Positions 6,401 to 7,375 of a DNA stretch of 7,375 bases are shown here, piece after piece; the stretch's first letter is position 1; every line of letters starts with the position of its first letter. A program made the translations under genes and the position numbers. This DNA comes from Spirochaetaceae bacterium (GTDB lineage Bacteria; Spirochaetota; Spirochaetia; JABEVK01). The notes under the pieces were generated by a model. It saw only the letters and a list, made by a program, of their open reading frames with translations. It did not search any database and was not told the origin of the DNA. The stretch is from positions 1-7,375 of the forward strand of contig JAHFSN010000090.1 in NCBI GenBank assembly GCA_023265735.1, in the 5' to 3' direction.

Positions 6401-6794
6401 AGTCCGAGCAAGCCGCGTCGGCGCTCCGCAGGTACTCCTGGTACGGGAGAGCCACCTTGGCGCCGTTGTCGTCGACGGCGGTGAAAGTGACCTTGTTGGT
6501 GAAGACCAGCACCTCCTCGTGGGCCCCCGGCACATCGGCGAAGACGTTGACCACGTAGCTGACGGAGTGCTCGGTCCGCCCGTCGGGGAGGATGCAGAAC
6601 CGCAGGATGGCCCCGTTGGCCACCCTCATGCGGAAGTCCACCTTGTCCATGGCCCTGGTCACCAGCGTGTAGCCCGGGTAGTCCCTGGCAGCGGCAACCC
6701 AAGCGAATTCATCGACCCACTTGAGCAGCTGTCCGCCAAAGAGAAACCCGTGGTGGTTCAGATGTTCCGACATCACGAGGGCAAAGGTGTTCAC
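6399..6794 (-). CDS. Acyl-CoA thioesterase, YciA/BACH-type hotdog fold (131 aa)
   Basis: The protein belongs by appearance to the single-hotdog acyl-CoA thioesterases that cleave acyl-CoA to free acid and CoA in the cytoplasm. The N-terminal motif HLNHHGFLFGGQLLKWVDE (~11-29) contains the family's N-x-x-G-x-x-FGG-x-L pattern with the expected catalytic Asp at ~28. It is followed by a V-T-R-A-M-D-K-V-D-F stretch (~46-55) and a late beta-strand, LVFTNKVTFTAVD. The length fits one hotdog domain, which usually assembles into dimers of trimers. The start is GTG 6794, overlapping the TGA of the ACT gene in the sequence GTGA, with no strong ribosome-binding site of its own, so translational coupling is likely. 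ATG 6773 inside the gene is an alternative but would remove only seven residues. It is the last gene of the ligase operon. Its acyl substrate is not known. Confidence 0.85.
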   Translation of the reverse strand: MNTFALVMSEHLNHHGFLFGGQLLKWVDEFAWVAAARDYPGYTLVTRAMDKVDFRMRVANGAILRFCILPDGRTEHSVSYVVNVFADVPGAHEEVLVFTNKVTFTAVDDNGAKVALPYQEYLRSADAACSD

Positions 6795-7207
6795 AAATGG
6801 TCCACGAGGGAAAGGTGATTGTCCTGAACGATCTTGAGGCCGTGCTGGAGGTTCTCCACCTTCAGGATAATGGCGGCCTTGGAAGAGTTCTTCTCCAGGG
6901 AGGAGTACAAGTACTCGATGTTCACACCCTTGGTGCGAAACAGCTCCATGACCTCGGCTAAGGCCCCCGGGGCGTCGGAAATCTCGAGGGCCACGACGTC
7001 GGTGAGCCTTACCGTGAAGCCTTCCTTCGTGAGGGCCGAAACGGCGTGGTCGGTATTGTCTACGATGATGCGCAGAATTCCGAAATCGGCGGTGTCGGCG
7101 ATGGTCAGGGCCCTCAGGTTGATGCCTTGGGTGGCCAGGATGCGGGTGACGTCGGCCAGCCGGCCCGAGATGTTCTCCAGAAATACAGAGATTTGTTTGG
7201 TCGCCAT
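6791..7207 (-). CDS. Tandem ACT domain protein (138 aa)
   Basis: Two ACT domains fill the protein: the first (~4-69) begins KQISVFLENISGRLADVTRI, and the second (~71-138) contains LEISDAPGALAEVMELF. Both show the ACT pattern of a beta-strand, a G-x-L turn that often contacts ligand, and a helix. No catalytic domain is attached. Stand-alone tandem ACT proteins of this kind are often found beside phenylacetate/indoleacetate-CoA ligases in anaerobes, and are thought to sense amino acids, probably aromatic or branched-chain. The ATG at 7207 is set by AGGAG (7214-7218) 6 bases upstream, which overlaps the natural end of the ligase gene. The stop overlaps the GTG of the thioesterase by 4 bp. The clean spacing on both sides argues for one transcript of three genes. 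Confidence 0.88.
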   Translation of the reverse strand: MATKQISVFLENISGRLADVTRILATQGINLRALTIADTADFGILRIIVDNTDHAVSALTKEGFTVRLTDVVALEISDAPGALAEVMELFRTKGVNIEYLYSSLEKNSSKAAIILKVENLQHGLKIVQDNHLSLVDHL

Positions 7208-7213
7208 GCTGTT

Positions 7214-7218
7214 CTCCT
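7214..7218 (-). promoter_or_regulatory. Ribosome-binding site of the ACT gene inside the ligase end
   Basis: AGGAG on the minus strand sits 6 bases before ATG 7207 and shares bases with the distal TAG (7217-7219) of the ligase frame. Ribosomes finishing the full-length ligase would stop on top of this site, whereas those stopping at the earlier TAG (7265-7267) would end about 50 bases upstream. Confidence 0.75.
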
Positions 7219-7264
7219 ACAGTTTGCGGTTGTCGATGACCCTTTTGGACTTCCCCACGGAACG
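7217..7264 (-). other. Untranslated remainder of the ligase frame (A10 lysine tail)
   Basis: Directly after the TAG at 7265-7267, the same frame reads RSVGKSKRVIDNRKL and then a second TAG (7217-7219), 9 bp before the ACT gene. It is the expected end of PaaK proteins and contains the G-K-x-K segment that corresponds to the A10 motif of adenylate-forming enzymes, whose Lys is needed for adenylation. Its conservation suggests that the TAG is a recent single-base change (for example GAG or CAG to TAG), a sequence error, or a codon that is decoded. Confidence 0.7.
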
Positions 7265-7375
7265 CTAGATGGTCTTGGGTTCCACGAGTTTGACCCGCAG
7301 GCCGATTCCCAGTTTCGATTTCATCACCGATTCGATCTGATTTCTTAATCTCTCCAAGGATTTGGTTTCGTCCGT
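7265..7375 (-). CDS. paaK: Phenylacetate--CoA ligase (PaaK-type), C-terminal part, stops early
   Basis: Only the last 36 codons before a TAG are in the window; the gene continues past the right edge. The visible residues end in LRVKLVEPKTI, after a helix SLERLRNQIESVMKSKLGI. These match the C-terminal subdomain of PaaK-family arylacetate-CoA ligases, which adenylate phenylacetate or related aryl acids with ATP and transfer them to CoA in the cytoplasm. In this family the sequence normally continues with a charged residue or proline, RS-x-GK-x-KRV and a short basic tail. Here that continuation is present in the same frame just beyond the TAG, but is not translated unless the stop is read through. 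The family assignment is good; whether the aryl acid is phenylacetate, indoleacetate or another cannot be told. The gene is probably the first or an early gene of the ligase/ACT/thioesterase operon. Confidence 0.8.
   Translation of the reverse strand, partial: TDETKSLERLRNQIESVMKSKLGIGLRVKLVEPKTI

Overview
This 7.4 kb, GC-rich window has the look of a chromosomal core or ordinary accessory region of a Gram-negative-type, probably anaerobic bacterium. The mix is a UDPGP-family nucleotidylyltransferase, a large MMPL/RND exporter, and an arylacetate-CoA ligase / tandem-ACT / hotdog-thioesterase operon. It fits phyla such as Spirochaetota or Desulfobacterota, but the sequence alone does not settle the phylum. 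There are no transposases, phage genes, CRISPR repeats or long repeats.

Layout, left to right. (1) 1-1320 (+): the 3' part of a UTP--sugar-1-phosphate uridylyltransferase gene whose start lies outside the window. (2) 1326-2798 (-): a 490-aa polytopic membrane protein, convergent with gene 1 (5 bp apart), carrying two related winged-helix-like modules between its membrane segments. (3) 2844-2989 (+): a compact tRNA-Gly(TCC) unit with a good sigma70-type promoter and a clear intrinsic terminator. (4) 3010-3411 (-): a 133-aa helical protein of unknown function. A short, possibly frame-broken hydrophobic ORF lies just upstream of it. (5) 3412-3772: a 361-bp intergenic region with a terminator-like hairpin and an AT-richer patch. 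(6) 3773-6391 (+): an 872-aa RND/MMPL exporter with an excellent ribosome-binding site. (7) 6399-7375 (-): an operon transcribed leftwards, in the order PaaK-type phenylacetate--CoA ligase (only its end visible), tandem ACT-domain protein, YciA-type acyl-CoA thioesterase. Its genes are 9 bp apart and then overlap by 4 bp.

How the parts work together. The right-hand operon is the only evident functional module: a CoA ligase that activates aryl acids, a small amino-acid-sensing ACT protein that commonly accompanies it, and a thioesterase that could hydrolyse the resulting or related CoA esters. The other genes look like independent units.

Main points for a second look. An in-frame TAG cuts the ligase 15 codons before its natural end and removes the conserved catalytic lysine region (A10 motif). 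The 490-aa protein has an internal duplication. The region upstream of the 133-aa gene may hold a frameshifted small membrane protein and a structured RNA element. I found no convincing evidence of a wholly new defence or mobile system here.
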